A stretch of 64,000 nucleotides of DNA from Ktedonobacter racemifer DSM 44963 (GTDB lineage Bacteria > Chloroflexota > Ktedonobacteria > Ktedonobacterales > Ktedonobacteraceae): positions 1,798,001-1,862,000 of the forward strand of contig NZ_ADVG01000003.1 in assembly GCF_000178855.1 (NCBI RefSeq), written 5' to 3'. Made by a program: the position numbers and the translations under genes. Numbering within the stretch: the stretch's first letter is position 1; the number at the start of each line of letters is the position of its first letter. The notes beneath the pieces were generated by a model. That model saw nothing but the letters and a program-made list of their open reading frames with translations, made no database searches and had not been told where the DNA came from. Below, one piece after another: positions 54,701 to 63,631 of this stretch.

Positions 54701-57700
54701 CTATTGCCCTGACACAGGAAATGGGCCTTGCCATTCACGTGCCAGAGATGTAAGCTGTCTGCGCACGCCTTCTGGGTCCAGCCAGCCGTAGCCAACGTCT
54801 TGCAACTGGCGGATCAACCCTTGAAAATCGTCTTCGTTCCATGTGGGGGTGCCTTGACGTAGAAGCGCCTGTTGGATTTCCTGCCCCGTTGGCTCGCGGT
54901 CTGGTGGAAGGTGCGCCGCATACGGCCTATGCTGCGTAAGAAAGGGCTCCAGGTAGGGACGAGCCCCTTCATCCCATTCGGTTGCTTCATGGGCTTCTAG
55001 TTCCCAATCGAGCTCCCAGAGCCGTATCGTTTGATCCTGACTCCCCGAGACAAGCCAGCGTCCATCTCCGCTCAGACTCACTGAGGCCACAGTGCTCGTG
55101 TGCCCCTCGAAGATGCGCACACAGCGTCCGCTGTTCACCTCCCAGAGCCGTACGGTGTTATCCTTGCTTCCCGAGACGAGCCAGCGTCCATCCTCGCTCA
55201 GACTCACTGAGTCCACATTGCCAGCATGGCCTTGGAAGATGCGCACACAACGTCCACTGTTCACCTCCCACAGTCGTATCGTTTTATCATTACTCCCCGA
55301 GACGAGCCAGCGTCCATCTCCGCTCAGACTCACTGACTCTACAAAGTTAGTAAGGCCCTCCAAGGTGAAGGTGCGCACACAACGTCCGCTGTTCACCTCC
55401 CACAGTCGTATCGTTTTATCATTACTCCCCGAGACGAGCCAGCGTCCATCTCCGCTCAGACTCACTGAGGTCACTATGTTCGTATGACCCTTGAAGGTGT
55501 GCACACAACGTCCGCTGTTCACCTCCCAGAGCCGCACGGTATTATCATTGCTTCCCGAGACGAGCCAGTGTCCATCTCTGCTCAGACTCACTGAGGTCAC
55601 TATGTTCGTATGACCCTTGAAGGTGTGCACACAGCGTCCGCTGTTCACCTCCCAGAGCCGTACGGTGTTATCCTTGCTTCCCGAGACGAGCCAGTGTCCA
55701 TCTCTGCTCAGACTCACTGAGGTCACTATGTTCGTATGACCCTTGAAGGTGTGCACACAACGTCCGCTGTTCACCTCCCAGAGCCGCACGGTATTATCAT
55801 TGCTTCCCGAGACGAGCCAGTGTCCATCTCTGCTCAGACTCACTGACCTCACAGGGTACCTATGGCCTTCGAGGGTCCTCAGGTGCCAGCTCGCACGCAA
55901 ACCAACACGAGAACAGTGCCGTGCAAGTTGTGCCCATCCTCCACGAGACCTAGGGTTACGCTCCCAACCTGGCAAGGCCCGAACCTCATTCAAAAGCGAT
56001 AACGCCATGGGAAACTGGCCTTGTAATTGTGCCTGCTCCATCTGCTCTAGCAGACGTTCTCCATAGGCCTCTTCCTGCGTTATGTCAGCATGGGTGCGTA
56101 TCTGCGATAGAGAGAAGGAACAGCAGGGCTCTGGCTCTGCAACGCTCCACAGTCGTATCGTTTGATCCTGACTCCCCGAGACGAGCCAGTGTCCATCTCT
56201 GCTCAGACTCACTGAGGCCACAGAGTCAGTATGGCCTTCAAAGGTGCGTACACAGCGCCAGCTGCTCACCTCCCGGAGCCGTACTGTGTTATTATCACTT
56301 CCCGAGACGAGCCAGCGTCCATCTCCGCTCAGACTCACTGACCTTACATCGCTCGTATGGCCATAGAAGGTGCGTATACAACGTCCGCTGCCCACCTCCC
56401 AGAGCCGTATCGTTTGATCCTGACTCCCCGAGACGAGCCAGCGTCCATCCCTGCTCAGACTCACTGAGGTCACATCGCTCGTATGACCCTTGAAGATATG
56501 CACACAACGTCCGCTGTTCACCTCCCAGAGCCGCACTGTGTTATCCTTGCTTCCCGAGGCGAGCCAGTGTCCATCGTCACTTAGACTCACTGAGACCACA
56601 GAGCTCGTATGGCCATAGAAAGTGCGTACACAGCGCCAGCTGCTTATCTCCCGAAGTGGTATCGTGCCCTTATCGCTCCCCGAGACGAGCCAGCGTCCAT
56701 CTCCGCTCAGATTCACTGACCTCACATCACTCGTATGGCCATAGAAGGTGCGCACGCAGCGTCCACTGCTGGTTTCCCAGAGCCGTATCGTTTTATCATT
56801 ACTCCCTGAGACGAGCCAGCGTCCATCTCCACTCAGACTCACTGACTCTACAGGGGCCGTATGGCCATAGAAGATGCGCACACAGCGTCCACTGCTGGTT
56901 TCCCAGAGCCGTATCGTTTTATCCCAACTCCCCGAGACGAGCCAGCGTCCATCTCCACTCAGACTCACTGACCACACAAAGCCTGTATGGCCTTCGAAGG
57001 TATGCAGGCAACGAAGGCTAGTCGCTCTCTGTGCTTTCGCAAGCAAGGATTGCCATTTATCGGTTTCAATGGAATGCGCACCTCCTTGCTTAAGGAGACG
57101 AAGCGCCGCATCTCTCTCTCCACGTTCTAGATGTACCTGGGCCAGCAAATATGTTGCCTGCGCTGCCTCCCCCTGGTCTGCTCGAATATGTTCGAGTTGG
57201 CGACAAAGCGCATCATCAGTCAGATCTCCTTGTCGCCAGAGGACGACTCCCCTGTTATATGTTGTCTCCAGGTGCTGAGGGTCCATCTGTAAGGCTTGAT
57301 CCCAGATCTGTAGCGCGGCGTCAACCTTTCCCAGGTCATAGAGCGAGAGCGCTTGGTTATTGAGGCTATCCGCCTGCATCCTGGCTGTTTGCGGGGTTTC
57401 TCGTGAATAGGCTCGCCCGATTTCCTGTGCATAGATCTCTTGAAGGGCGATCGCGACCTCCAACATGGTCGCAGGTCGCTCCTCTGGCCTTGATGCAAAG
57501 CAGTGTGCGAGCAATGTCACCAGTTTGGCTGGAGGAGGAGGAATGACGACCGCCTCAGGTTCATAGCTCGCGAGGACCTCACGCGCCAGGATGCCGCTCC
57601 GCCAGGTGACGTCTCCCACCAACATCTCCAGCAGTGAGACCCCCCAACTCCAGATGTCCGTCTTGCGGCTCAAGGGATGTCCCGCGGCCTGCTTAGGGGA

Positions 57701-58510
57701 GCAGTAAGCCGGGGTCATGCCGCGAGCACTCACCAGGATACTGCGCTGACCGTTTCCTCCACTGCTTCCTTCTGGCTCACCGGCTAGCGCACGTGCTTTC
57801 GCTAGACCGAAATCGGTGACTTTGGCAACCCCCTCCGGCGTCATCATCACATTGGCAGGTTTGATGTCCTGGTGTACCAGGCCCTGTTCATGGGCGGCAT
57901 GCAATCCCCAGGCAAACTGAATGGCGATGTCAAGCATCCTCTCCAGGGCTCGCTGATGTCCCCCTTCATAGAGGCGACGGCTGCGAATCCAGTCCCCCAG
58001 GCTCCCTCCTGCCACATATTCGGCAAAGATGCGTGGGATCTCATCGATGAGACGCACGTAGTAACAACTCACGATGTGGGGATGCAGGGGCAGATTGACC
58101 CAGGTCTCCGCTTCGCGGATGAAGTTCTCTTCGCCGCCCTCTCTGGCAAACAGAGCGGGCTGAGGACTTTTCACCGCCAAATCGATATTCCACCCCCGGT
58201 GATGGACCTTATAAACCATACCCATCCCACCTTCACCCAAGAGGCCCATCACCTCGTATTGATTGAGCAGTTCCTCTCCGACATGCCAGGCCGCTCCCTG
58301 GGTGTCTTTTGCTACGGCAGGAGTCCCTGGTGGAGGCACGTGGTACGCTTGCGCAGCCCGCTGTTCAATGACGCTCATTGCAGAAGTTTGCTCATCCTTG
58401 TCCGTCGACTGAGGGAAGAGCACGGATGGCGATGATTGGGTCGCCTGAGTAGTTCTCTGCTGATCAGGCTTGCGACGCCATAGACGACTCAGCCAGCTCT
58501 GATTGTTCAT
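54701..58510 (-). CDS. Ser/Thr protein kinase with TPR and two seven-bladed WD40 propellers
   Basis: 1269 residues. Kinase domain about 85-360: P-loop LLGEGGMGMVYK, Lys 114, loop LVHQDIKPANVMM (Asp 215), VTDFGLAKAR, RGMTPAYCSPKQAAGHPLSR. TPR-like helices lie at about 395-480. Exactly seven WD40 blades follow (about 502-790), then a helical spacer, then seven more (about 905-1165), each near GHT..V.SVSLSGDGRWLVSG with a 42-residue period, and a C-terminal domain (PTWNEDDFQGLIRQLQDVGY). No membrane segment. The start ATG 58510 overlaps the stop of the FHA gene (ATGA), with AAGGAGG upstream, so they form an operon. The blades are almost identical in DNA, a sign of recent internal duplication. 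It probably phosphorylates partners held by the propellers; the FHA protein is the prime candidate. Confidence 0.92.
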   Translation of the reverse strand: MNNQSWLSRLWRRKPDQQRTTQATQSSPSVLFPQSTDKDEQTSAMSVIEQRAAQAYHVPPPGTPAVAKDTQGAAWHVGEELLNQYEVMGLLGEGGMGMVYKVHHRGWNIDLAVKSPQPALFAREGGEENFIREAETWVNLPLHPHIVSCYYVRLIDEIPRIFAEYVAGGSLGDWIRSRRLYEGGHQRALERMLDIAIQFAWGLHAAHEQGLVHQDIKPANVMMTPEGVAKVTDFGLAKARALAGEPEGSSGGNGQRSILVSARGMTPAYCSPKQAAGHPLSRKTDIWSWGVSLLEMLVGDVTWRSGILAREVLASYEPEAVVIPPPPAKLVTLLAHCFASRPEERPATMLEVAIALQEIYAQEIGRAYSRETPQTARMQADSLNNQALSLYDLGKVDAALQIWDQALQMDPQHLETTYNRGVVLWRQGDLTDDALCRQLEHIRADQGEAAQATYLLAQVHLERGERDAALRLLKQGGAHSIETDKWQSLLAKAQRATSLRCLHTFEGHTGFVWSVSLSGDGRWLVSGSWDKTIRLWETSSGRCVRIFYGHTAPVESVSLSGDGRWLVSGSNDKTIRLWETSSGRCVRTFYGHTSDVRSVNLSGDGRWLVSGSDKGTIPLREISSWRCVRTFYGHTSSVVSVSLSDDGHWLASGSKDNTVRLWEVNSGRCVHIFKGHTSDVTSVSLSRDGRWLVSGSQDQTIRLWEVGSGRCIRTFYGHTSDVRSVSLSGDGRWLVSGSDNNTVRLREVSSWRCVRTFEGHTDSVASVSLSRDGHWLVSGSQDQTIRLWSVAEPEPCCSFSLSQIRTHADITQEEAYGERLLEQMEQAQLQGQFPMALSLLNEVRALPGWERNPRSRGGWAQLARHCSRVGLRASWHLRTLEGHRYPVRSVSLSRDGHWLVSGSNDNTVRLWEVNSGRCVHTFKGHTNIVTSVSLSRDGHWLVSGSKDNTVRLWEVNSGRCVHTFKGHTNIVTSVSLSRDGHWLVSGSNDNTVRLWEVNSGRCVHTFKGHTNIVTSVSLSGDGRWLVSGSNDKTIRLWEVNSGRCVRTFTLEGLTNFVESVSLSGDGRWLVSGSNDKTIRLWEVNSGRCVRIFQGHAGNVDSVSLSEDGRWLVSGSKDNTVRLWEVNSGRCVRIFEGHTSTVASVSLSGDGRWLVSGSQDQTIRLWELDWELEAHEATEWDEGARPYLEPFLTQHRPYAAHLPPDREPTGQEIQQALLRQGTPTWNEDDFQGLIRQLQDVGYGWLDPEGVRRQLTSLAREWQGPFPVSGQ
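55000..57020. repeat. Fourteen 126-bp tandem repeats (WD40 blades) in two blocks
   Basis: Within the kinase gene, units of about 126 bases recur at 55000-55870 and 56140-57020. Phrases such as GAGACGAGCCAGCGTCCATC and CAGACTCACTGA appear in nearly every unit with few changes. The two blocks are separated by about 270 bases of non-repeat coding DNA. Confidence 0.85.
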
Positions 58511-59241
58511 GCTCCCTCCTTCGCTCTGGGTGAGGTAACCAGTCGATATCCCAACCCGCGTACCGTCTCAAGAAAGCGCGGCGCTTTGGGGTCGGGTTCG
58601 AGCTTCTTGCGCAGTTCCCAGATCAGGTGATTGATGTCCCCCTCCGTGTGGTAGGCATCCTCTCCCCACACGGCGGCGAGCAGTTCTTCATACGAGCACA
58701 TCACGGGGACATGGCCATTGGTCTGGTTGCGTTGTGCCATATAGCGGACCAATTTATGCTCCTGAGGCCGTAACTCATGAATCTCCTGCTGCTTGGAACC
58801 CTCGATACGATAGAGCCGAGCCTGAATCCAATCATATTCCAGATACGCGACCTGAAGTGGTGGACCCGAAGGACGCGTCCCCAGCGGATCGCTGAAGGTC
58901 AGTTCCCAGTAGCCTGGCTCGCTCGTCTCGCTTAATTTCCCCAGGATGCGAATGCTGTCTCCCTCGCTGAGCAAGGCCCGGCCTTGTACCACCTGTACAT
59001 CATTCCCACAACGTACAAACGTGCGGTTGATGCTGCCATTGTCGACGACCCACCAGCCGTAGAGATTGTGCTCAAGGGTACAATGCACTTTGCGGGTGAT
59101 CAGTTGCTGGGGATCGGGAGAGAGGGCGATATCATTGAATTGCTCAAAACGCCCAATGGTCACCATGTCTTTCTCCAATTCTACCTGAAACTGCTGTCCA
59201 TCGGGTTCAGATATGTCTAGAAACGGCAAAAGTAGGTCCAC
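58507..59241 (-). CDS. FHA-domain winged-helix (OmpR-type) regulator
   Basis: 244 residues in two domains. An N-terminal FHA domain (about 20-105) shows VTIGRFEQFNDIALSPD, RKVHCTLEHNLYGWWVVDNG and SINRTFVRCG, the phosphothreonine-binding loops. A C-terminal OmpR/PhoB-type winged helix (about 150-238) shows LRPQEHKLVRYMAQR, SYEELLAAVWGEDAYHTEGD, INHLIWELRKKLEPDPKAPR and FLETVRGLGYRL. It therefore reads a phosphorylated protein and binds DNA. The start is GTG 59241 after GGGGAG. Its stop overlaps the start of the large kinase (4 bases), so the two are translated together; the kinase probably phosphorylates a target, or itself, that the FHA domain recognises, linking kinase activity to transcription. 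Confidence 0.9.
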   Translation of the reverse strand: MDLLLPFLDISEPDGQQFQVELEKDMVTIGRFEQFNDIALSPDPQQLITRKVHCTLEHNLYGWWVVDNGSINRTFVRCGNDVQVVQGRALLSEGDSIRILGKLSETSEPGYWELTFSDPLGTRPSGPPLQVAYLEYDWIQARLYRIEGSKQQEIHELRPQEHKLVRYMAQRNQTNGHVPVMCSYEELLAAVWGEDAYHTEGDINHLIWELRKKLEPDPKAPRFLETVRGLGYRLVTSPRAKEGA

Positions 59242-59602
59242 GTCTCTTCTCCCCCCATCTGTTCTTGAGAAGGCTTTTCGCTTCTTTCTCTTTTTTATTG
59301 TAGTCTATCATAGACGTCTGTAACTATGGTCACAGGATGGAAACGGGATGGAAATGCCATGAAATGCTTCAGAGGAGACCTCGCCACGGATGGTGGCTCT
59401 CCGGCGAATTTGGTGAATGATGAGCTTATCAGAAACTGGCTCGTTTTTTTCTGGAGCCAGAGCCATCATGCCTCCACGATGGTATTGCAAACCTTCGCAC
59501 CAGATTCGCCAGAGAGCCGTTTCTCAATCCCCAGATCCTATATCAGACGAAAATTCCTTCCGTGCCACAAAGACATGACGATTAAAAGGATCAATGGCAA
59601 AG
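59242..59602. other. Intergenic region; possible propeller-gene remnant
   Basis: No solid gene. On the minus strand 59535-59600 reads SFAIDPFNRHVFVARKEF, reminiscent of a YVTN-type beta-propeller blade cut by the neighbouring element, but it is too short to be sure. The promoter of the FHA/kinase operon must lie near 59250-59320. Confidence 0.3.
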
Positions 59603-61400
59603 CTGACAGGATAGGGCTTTAGCCCGCCGCAAGCCACGGTTCTTGAGACCGTGGTGAGGCGTGTTATTGAGCTTGAGCCCTTATCAAACAGAGTACTCAT
59701 AGAACACATGTTTGACAATTTCACATCAGCAGAGTATGCTCTACGAGAGAGAGCATATATTTTGTGAGAGGAGGTCCTGAAAATGGCAAAAGCCACGAAA
59801 ACCATCAGGCAGGCGTTGCACTATCCGCCGCAGTATGCTGCCTACTTCGCGGCAAATCAGGTCCTCTTCAATCGTGTCGTGGCCTTTTATTTCGACTGTA
59901 TTCAGGCGCACGAGGGTCTCCTTTCCCTCAAAAATAAGGAGGCCCTCACGGCCCTGGAGAAGCTCACCCATGCAACGGGTGCGAACCCCCATCCCATCGT
60001 GCCACTCACCGACCTCGCGCCAGATATCCCGGCGATGTTCAGACGTGCCGCCATCAATGCGGCCCTTGGTTCGGCCCGCGCATTTTCTTCTTCCCTCAAA
60101 ACATGGCGAGCACGGAAGCAGAAACACGAAGCCAAACACACGAAGAAGCGCAAGAAGAGGCCGTTTCGGGAGCGGCCACCAGTCCCACCCCGATCATGGA
60201 ACAAGTCGGTTCCCTTCTACGCAAGCCTTTGGCGTGAGCGTCATACGCATGGTATCGTGCTCAAGGTCTGGACCGGCTCGTGCTGGTCCTGGCTCAAAGT
60301 CCACATCCTCGGTCGCGATCTCCCCGATGGGTACGCGATGGGCAGTCCACAGCTTGTTCGCAAGGGGGATCGCTGGTGGTTACATACTCCCATTGAGAAG
60401 ACCTTCGAGGCTCCCGCAAAGAGCGGAGAGCAACTCACCACCGCCCAGACACGTCTCTGCGCGGTGGATCTCAATCTCGACAAGCATCTCGCTGTGTGCA
60501 GCGTCCAGACAGTTGACGGCACCATCCTGGCTACTTCCTTCATCGGAAATGGCACAGCGGTATCGGGCTGTAGGAAGAAACTGCTTGGACGCATTGCACA
60601 AAACCGATCACAGACTGGCATCATCGCGGAAAACAAACAGGACAATGCCGACCTCTGGGCGAAGATCAGGCACGTTGACGAACAGATCGCGCATCTGGTG
60701 AGCGCTCGCATTGTCCAGTTCGCGAGCGAGCACAAGGCGAGCATCCTGGTTTTTGAACATCTGGGCACCCTGCAACCGAAGAAGGGCACGTATTCGCGTC
60801 GGAGCAATACCAAACGCGCCTACTGGATGAAAGGGCGCGTGTTCCGCTACACAACGTACAAAGCCTGGCATGCAGGCGGCATCATCACCTGCCGTGTCAA
60901 TCCGCGCAATACGAGCAGAGAATGCCATCGCTGTCACGCTGCTGTCATTCGCTATAATCAGGGACACCCTGTGGAAGGCTACACCCCCGGTGCCGCACTC
61001 TGTCTGTGCCCACAATGCCAGATGCGCGATCATGCCGACCGCAATGCCAGTTTGAGAATCGGACAACGCTTGATCGAGCGGACACAAGAACCGTTGAAGG
61101 AAAAGCCTCATGCTCGTTCGCAACGTGCGAAGAGGGAGTCGAAAGACTCAGGTGTTGGGATCTCCCAGGATGCCAAACGCCAGATGGGACCATCTTTCCC
61201 TGCGGCCAGGCGTGGAGATCATGCCAACGGGCATGGCACCGCCCAGGGGAGAAGGCGCCGGATGGGCGTGCCTCTCCCAGATATTGCGTCCCAACTACGG
61301 GTTCACTTTGAGTAGTGGCTACGCCACCTGTCTCACGAACCCGACTACGGCACAGTGTCAGAAGCTGCTCGGCTTTAGCCGATGCGGAGTGTCACCAAGG
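59603..61400 (+). mobile_element. IS605-type element with an intact long TnpB
   Basis: The left-end hairpin starts GGGCTTTAGCCC (59609) with CCGTGG/CCACGG nearby; the right end has CGGCTTTAGCCG and GGAGTGTCACC (61370-61400). The right end recurs at 39070. It carries one tnpB and no tnpA. Confidence 0.7.
59783..61315 (+). CDS. tnpB: TnpB RNA-guided nuclease, long form, intact
   Basis: 510 residues. The start ATG 59783 follows GAGAGGAGG by about 9 bases. An N-terminal helical domain (MAKATKTIRQALHYPPQ; PPQ...LFNRVVAFY), a basic stretch, and a WED-like barrel (VWTGSCWSWLKVHILGRDLP) lead to RuvC-I CAVDLNLDKHLAV (Asp 229), RuvC-II ILVFEHLGTL (Glu 325), a zinc site with Cys 381/384 and 409/412, and RuvC-III RDHADRNASLRIG (Asp 419). 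A basic tail of about 80 residues follows. All catalytic residues are present. The guide RNA would be read from the end of the gene through the right end (61400) into flanking DNA. It is the template for reading the nested broken copy at 39146-43936. Confidence 0.88.
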   Translation: MAKATKTIRQALHYPPQYAAYFAANQVLFNRVVAFYFDCIQAHEGLLSLKNKEALTALEKLTHATGANPHPIVPLTDLAPDIPAMFRRAAINAALGSARAFSSSLKTWRARKQKHEAKHTKKRKKRPFRERPPVPPRSWNKSVPFYASLWRERHTHGIVLKVWTGSCWSWLKVHILGRDLPDGYAMGSPQLVRKGDRWWLHTPIEKTFEAPAKSGEQLTTAQTRLCAVDLNLDKHLAVCSVQTVDGTILATSFIGNGTAVSGCRKKLLGRIAQNRSQTGIIAENKQDNADLWAKIRHVDEQIAHLVSARIVQFASEHKASILVFEHLGTLQPKKGTYSRRSNTKRAYWMKGRVFRYTTYKAWHAGGIITCRVNPRNTSRECHRCHAAVIRYNQGHPVEGYTPGAALCLCPQCQMRDHADRNASLRIGQRLIERTQEPLKEKPHARSQRAKRESKDSGVGISQDAKRQMGPSFPAARRGDHANGHGTAQGRRRRMGVPLPDIASQLRVHFE

Positions 61401-61472
61401 TACCCTGTAGGCATCGTATTCTGATAAATACAGCCATACTAGAACTGCCTTTCTAAATCTACTCAAAAGTGC

Positions 61473-62726
61473 TTACACACTCTCAAATAGATTCAATTGC
61501 TGTACTTGCCCCTTACAGGAAGCCTTCGTGACTTCTACGCCATTTTGGGTCGCATGCAGCACACTGCACTCAGGACGAGCCTGAGCGTGTGGCTCTTGCC
61601 GAGCAAAGAACCTCGCCAGGATGTTGTGTGCGCTGTTTTCATCGCGGTCCATGACGAGTCCACATTTCACGCAACCATAGGTTCTCTTCCACAGTGGCAT
61701 CGCTTGCAGATTCCCACAGCCACTACACTGCTTGGAGGTGTTGCGCTCATCTAAAAAGTGAAGGTCTTTCCCGTAGAATTGGCATTTGTAGGTGAGCAAT
61801 TGAATGAAGGTGTACAAGCTCCACTCGTTATAGACTGCACGATTGAGGTGTTTGTTGCGCTCTCGATGCTCTTTCATGACCATTTGCCGCTGGGAAAGAT
61901 CGCCAATCACAACGGTTCTCTCAACCAGTTTGTGGGCGATAAGATGGGATGCCTTATGCAGGCTATCACGTTGTTTGTTGCGTTTCTTCTGCGAAACGCG
62001 TTTGTAGACCTTGCTGAGATGGAGGTAGCGACGTGACTTTTTCTTGCATTTGTCCCGCTTGGAACGAATCCTATCCAACTGTTTGTTATACCAGCGCGAT
62101 CCTTTAAAGCCGCCAATGGTATATATTCGCCCCTGCTCGTTGATGCCTGTTGCCAGGGTTTTGATACCAAGATCAAAGGCGACCGTTCCATCTGTCTCGC
62201 AGTCTTTCTCTTTGCGCTCTCTCACAAACGAGGCAAAGTAGTTGCCTCTGGCATCGCGGCTGATAGCAACTTCTTTGAACTGTTCTGGTGGCACTTCAGT
62301 CAGGCGTGCAATGATATTGGGATACAGCTTATTTTTGCCCTTGCCTCCGGTGGGCAAAATGAGCTTATCGCCTTCAATTTTGAGGTACATTGCCGGATAG
62401 CAAAGCGTGAAAAAGCAGTGACGTGGGCGTACTCGTGGGAATCCCGGTTTCTCCCCTGCTTTGACCCGGCGATAGAATGCTTTCATCGCGCCATCCAGAC
62501 GATAGTAGACCTCTTGCAACAGTTTGCCATATACCTGAACCAGATCAGGATCGTGCTGCTTGCTTTCTTGCAAACTTCGTTTGGCCTCGTAGAGGTCCCA
62601 TTTCTCACCCTCTCTGAGTCGCATTACCCACCAGTTGTAGAGCGCTCGACACTTGCCTTGCATGAATTCCAGAGTGGCGGTATCTTGCTCAGAAATGTCA
62701 ATTCTGATCTTTTTGCAAAGCAGCAT
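61473..62726 (-). CDS. tnpB: IS607 TnpB, copy 2
   Basis: 417 residues, close to copy 1 at 21255-22523, with differences spread lightly and a different last dozen residues (QLNLFESV). RuvC-I VAFDLGIKTLATG, zinc ribbon CSGCGNLQAMPLWKRTYGC, RuvC-III MDRDENSAHN. As in copy 1, RuvC-II reads VVIGDLSQRQM with Gly where Glu is usual. The start is ATG 62726 (MLLCKK), equivalent to copy 1. Confidence 0.87.
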   Translation of the reverse strand: MLLCKKIRIDISEQDTATLEFMQGKCRALYNWWVMRLREGEKWDLYEAKRSLQESKQHDPDLVQVYGKLLQEVYYRLDGAMKAFYRRVKAGEKPGFPRVRPRHCFFTLCYPAMYLKIEGDKLILPTGGKGKNKLYPNIIARLTEVPPEQFKEVAISRDARGNYFASFVRERKEKDCETDGTVAFDLGIKTLATGINEQGRIYTIGGFKGSRWYNKQLDRIRSKRDKCKKKSRRYLHLSKVYKRVSQKKRNKQRDSLHKASHLIAHKLVERTVVIGDLSQRQMVMKEHRERNKHLNRAVYNEWSLYTFIQLLTYKCQFYGKDLHFLDERNTSKQCSGCGNLQAMPLWKRTYGCVKCGLVMDRDENSAHNILARFFARQEPHAQARPECSVLHATQNGVEVTKASCKGQVQQLNLFESV

Positions 62727-63312
62727 CTTTGAGAACCTTTTTGTAGGAACGCAAACCATGGAGCCGGGCCGAAAACGCGGTCACAATCGCAATGAAGTCT
62801 CGTACCAGTTCTTGCTCAGGGGAAAGGTTCTCGCCATTGATGACGATGAGTTCGGTACGGTGCCGCTCGCAAAACGCTTCAAAGTATTCATAACCAAAGC
62901 GCACTAACCGATCCCGATGGGCAAGAACGATACAACGCACCTGACCAAGCTCTACCATCTCCATGAGACGATGAAACTGTTTGCGTTTGTAGTTGAGCCC
63001 ACTGCCAATATCCGACATCCATTCATCGACCTTGAGCGAATACTGGTGGCAATAGGCTTCTAACGCTTTTGTTTGATTGACCAGATCAGGCTTTTGAGCA
63101 ATCCCAGAAACACGCGAGTAAGCAATGGTAAGTCCCTGCTCCGACGCTTTCAACCCGCGATACTCAAGGTACTGATCGTGCGTATAATAACGCCTGTTCG
63201 ATTGTGGAGAACGGTGGGCAATTAATTTGCCTTCACGGTCCCACTTTTGGAGCGTTTTGGTGGACTTGCCAATAAGCTTCCCAAACGCTTGTATATCATA
63301 TGTGTTCTTCAT
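62698..63312 (-). CDS. tnpA: IS607 serine recombinase TnpA, copy 2
   Basis: 204 residues, nearly identical to copy 1 (20669-21277), ending QKDQN instead of QKD. MerR-type helix-turn-helix FGKLIGKSTKTLQKWDREG and catalytic IAYSRVSGIAQKPDL (Ser nucleophile). It overlaps tnpB by 29 bases. Both copies are intact, so either could mobilise the other. Confidence 0.9.
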   Translation of the reverse strand: MKNTYDIQAFGKLIGKSTKTLQKWDREGKLIAHRSPQSNRRYYTHDQYLEYRGLKASEQGLTIAYSRVSGIAQKPDLVNQTKALEAYCHQYSLKVDEWMSDIGSGLNYKRKQFHRLMEMVELGQVRCIVLAHRDRLVRFGYEYFEAFCERHRTELIVINGENLSPEQELVRDFIAIVTAFSARLHGLRSYKKVLKDAALQKDQN

Positions 63313-63421
63313 AAGCACATTTTAACACAATTGAGTGATTATGTCAAAACTGTTTTACACTACCCTTTCATGCATTAAAGAAATCTAATCTACTATCTTA
63401 AACGCATCAATAGAGCCAGAG

Positions 63422-63470
63422 CTAACAAGCAAGGCCATAACTTGAAGAAAGTTGCGGCCCTGCTTGTTAG
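63422..63470. terminator. Strong hairpin, possible terminator or element end
   Basis: Arms CTAACAAGCAAGGCC and GGCCCTGCTTGTTAG (one mismatch), loop of about 19 bases. No T-run follows. It lies between the IS607 copy and the next tnpB, and could be the left-end hairpin of that tnpB element. Confidence 0.4.
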
Positions 63471-63569
63471 ATCTGCTATTTATCTTCACCAAAAAGGCGG
63501 TCTATATCTCCAGCAGCTTCTTTATGTTGATCTGGTGTGGGAAACGTTTCTAAGAAATGATGTCGAATA

Positions 63570-63598
63570 TTGACATGTACTGGCATTTATAGTACGAT
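63570..63598 (+). promoter_or_regulatory. Promoter of the right-edge tnpB
   Basis: TTGACA (63570-63575), 17-base spacer, TACGAT (63593-63598), about 35 bases upstream of the GTG start. Confidence 0.65.
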
Positions 63599-63631
63599 AC
63601 AGTGAAATAAATGTGAAAGAGGTGCTAGAGG

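Larger units (their letters stand above)
61445..63357 (-). mobile_element. IS607-family element, copy 2 (inverted relative to copy 1)
   Basis: Same gene order and ends as 20624-22538: TAAAACAGTTTTGACATAA at the 63357 side and TAGATTTAGAAAGGCAG at the 61445 side. The sequences are nearly identical for most of their length. Confidence 0.85.

Noticed and set aside
54499..54795. 98-codon frame beginning MSMLQARIF upstream of the ClpP-like gene
   Set aside because: It has an ATG and a nearby GAGAGA, but it is out of frame with the ClpP-like protein, overlaps the kinase end, and shows no family.
55000..57020. Regular repeats suggestive of a CRISPR array
   Set aside because: The 126-bp units are coding WD40 blades, far longer than CRISPR repeats, with no unique spacers and no cas genes nearby.
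59326..59622. 98-codon plus-strand frame before the long TnpB element
   Set aside because: No family, no ribosome site, and its end runs into the element's left hairpin; chance frame.
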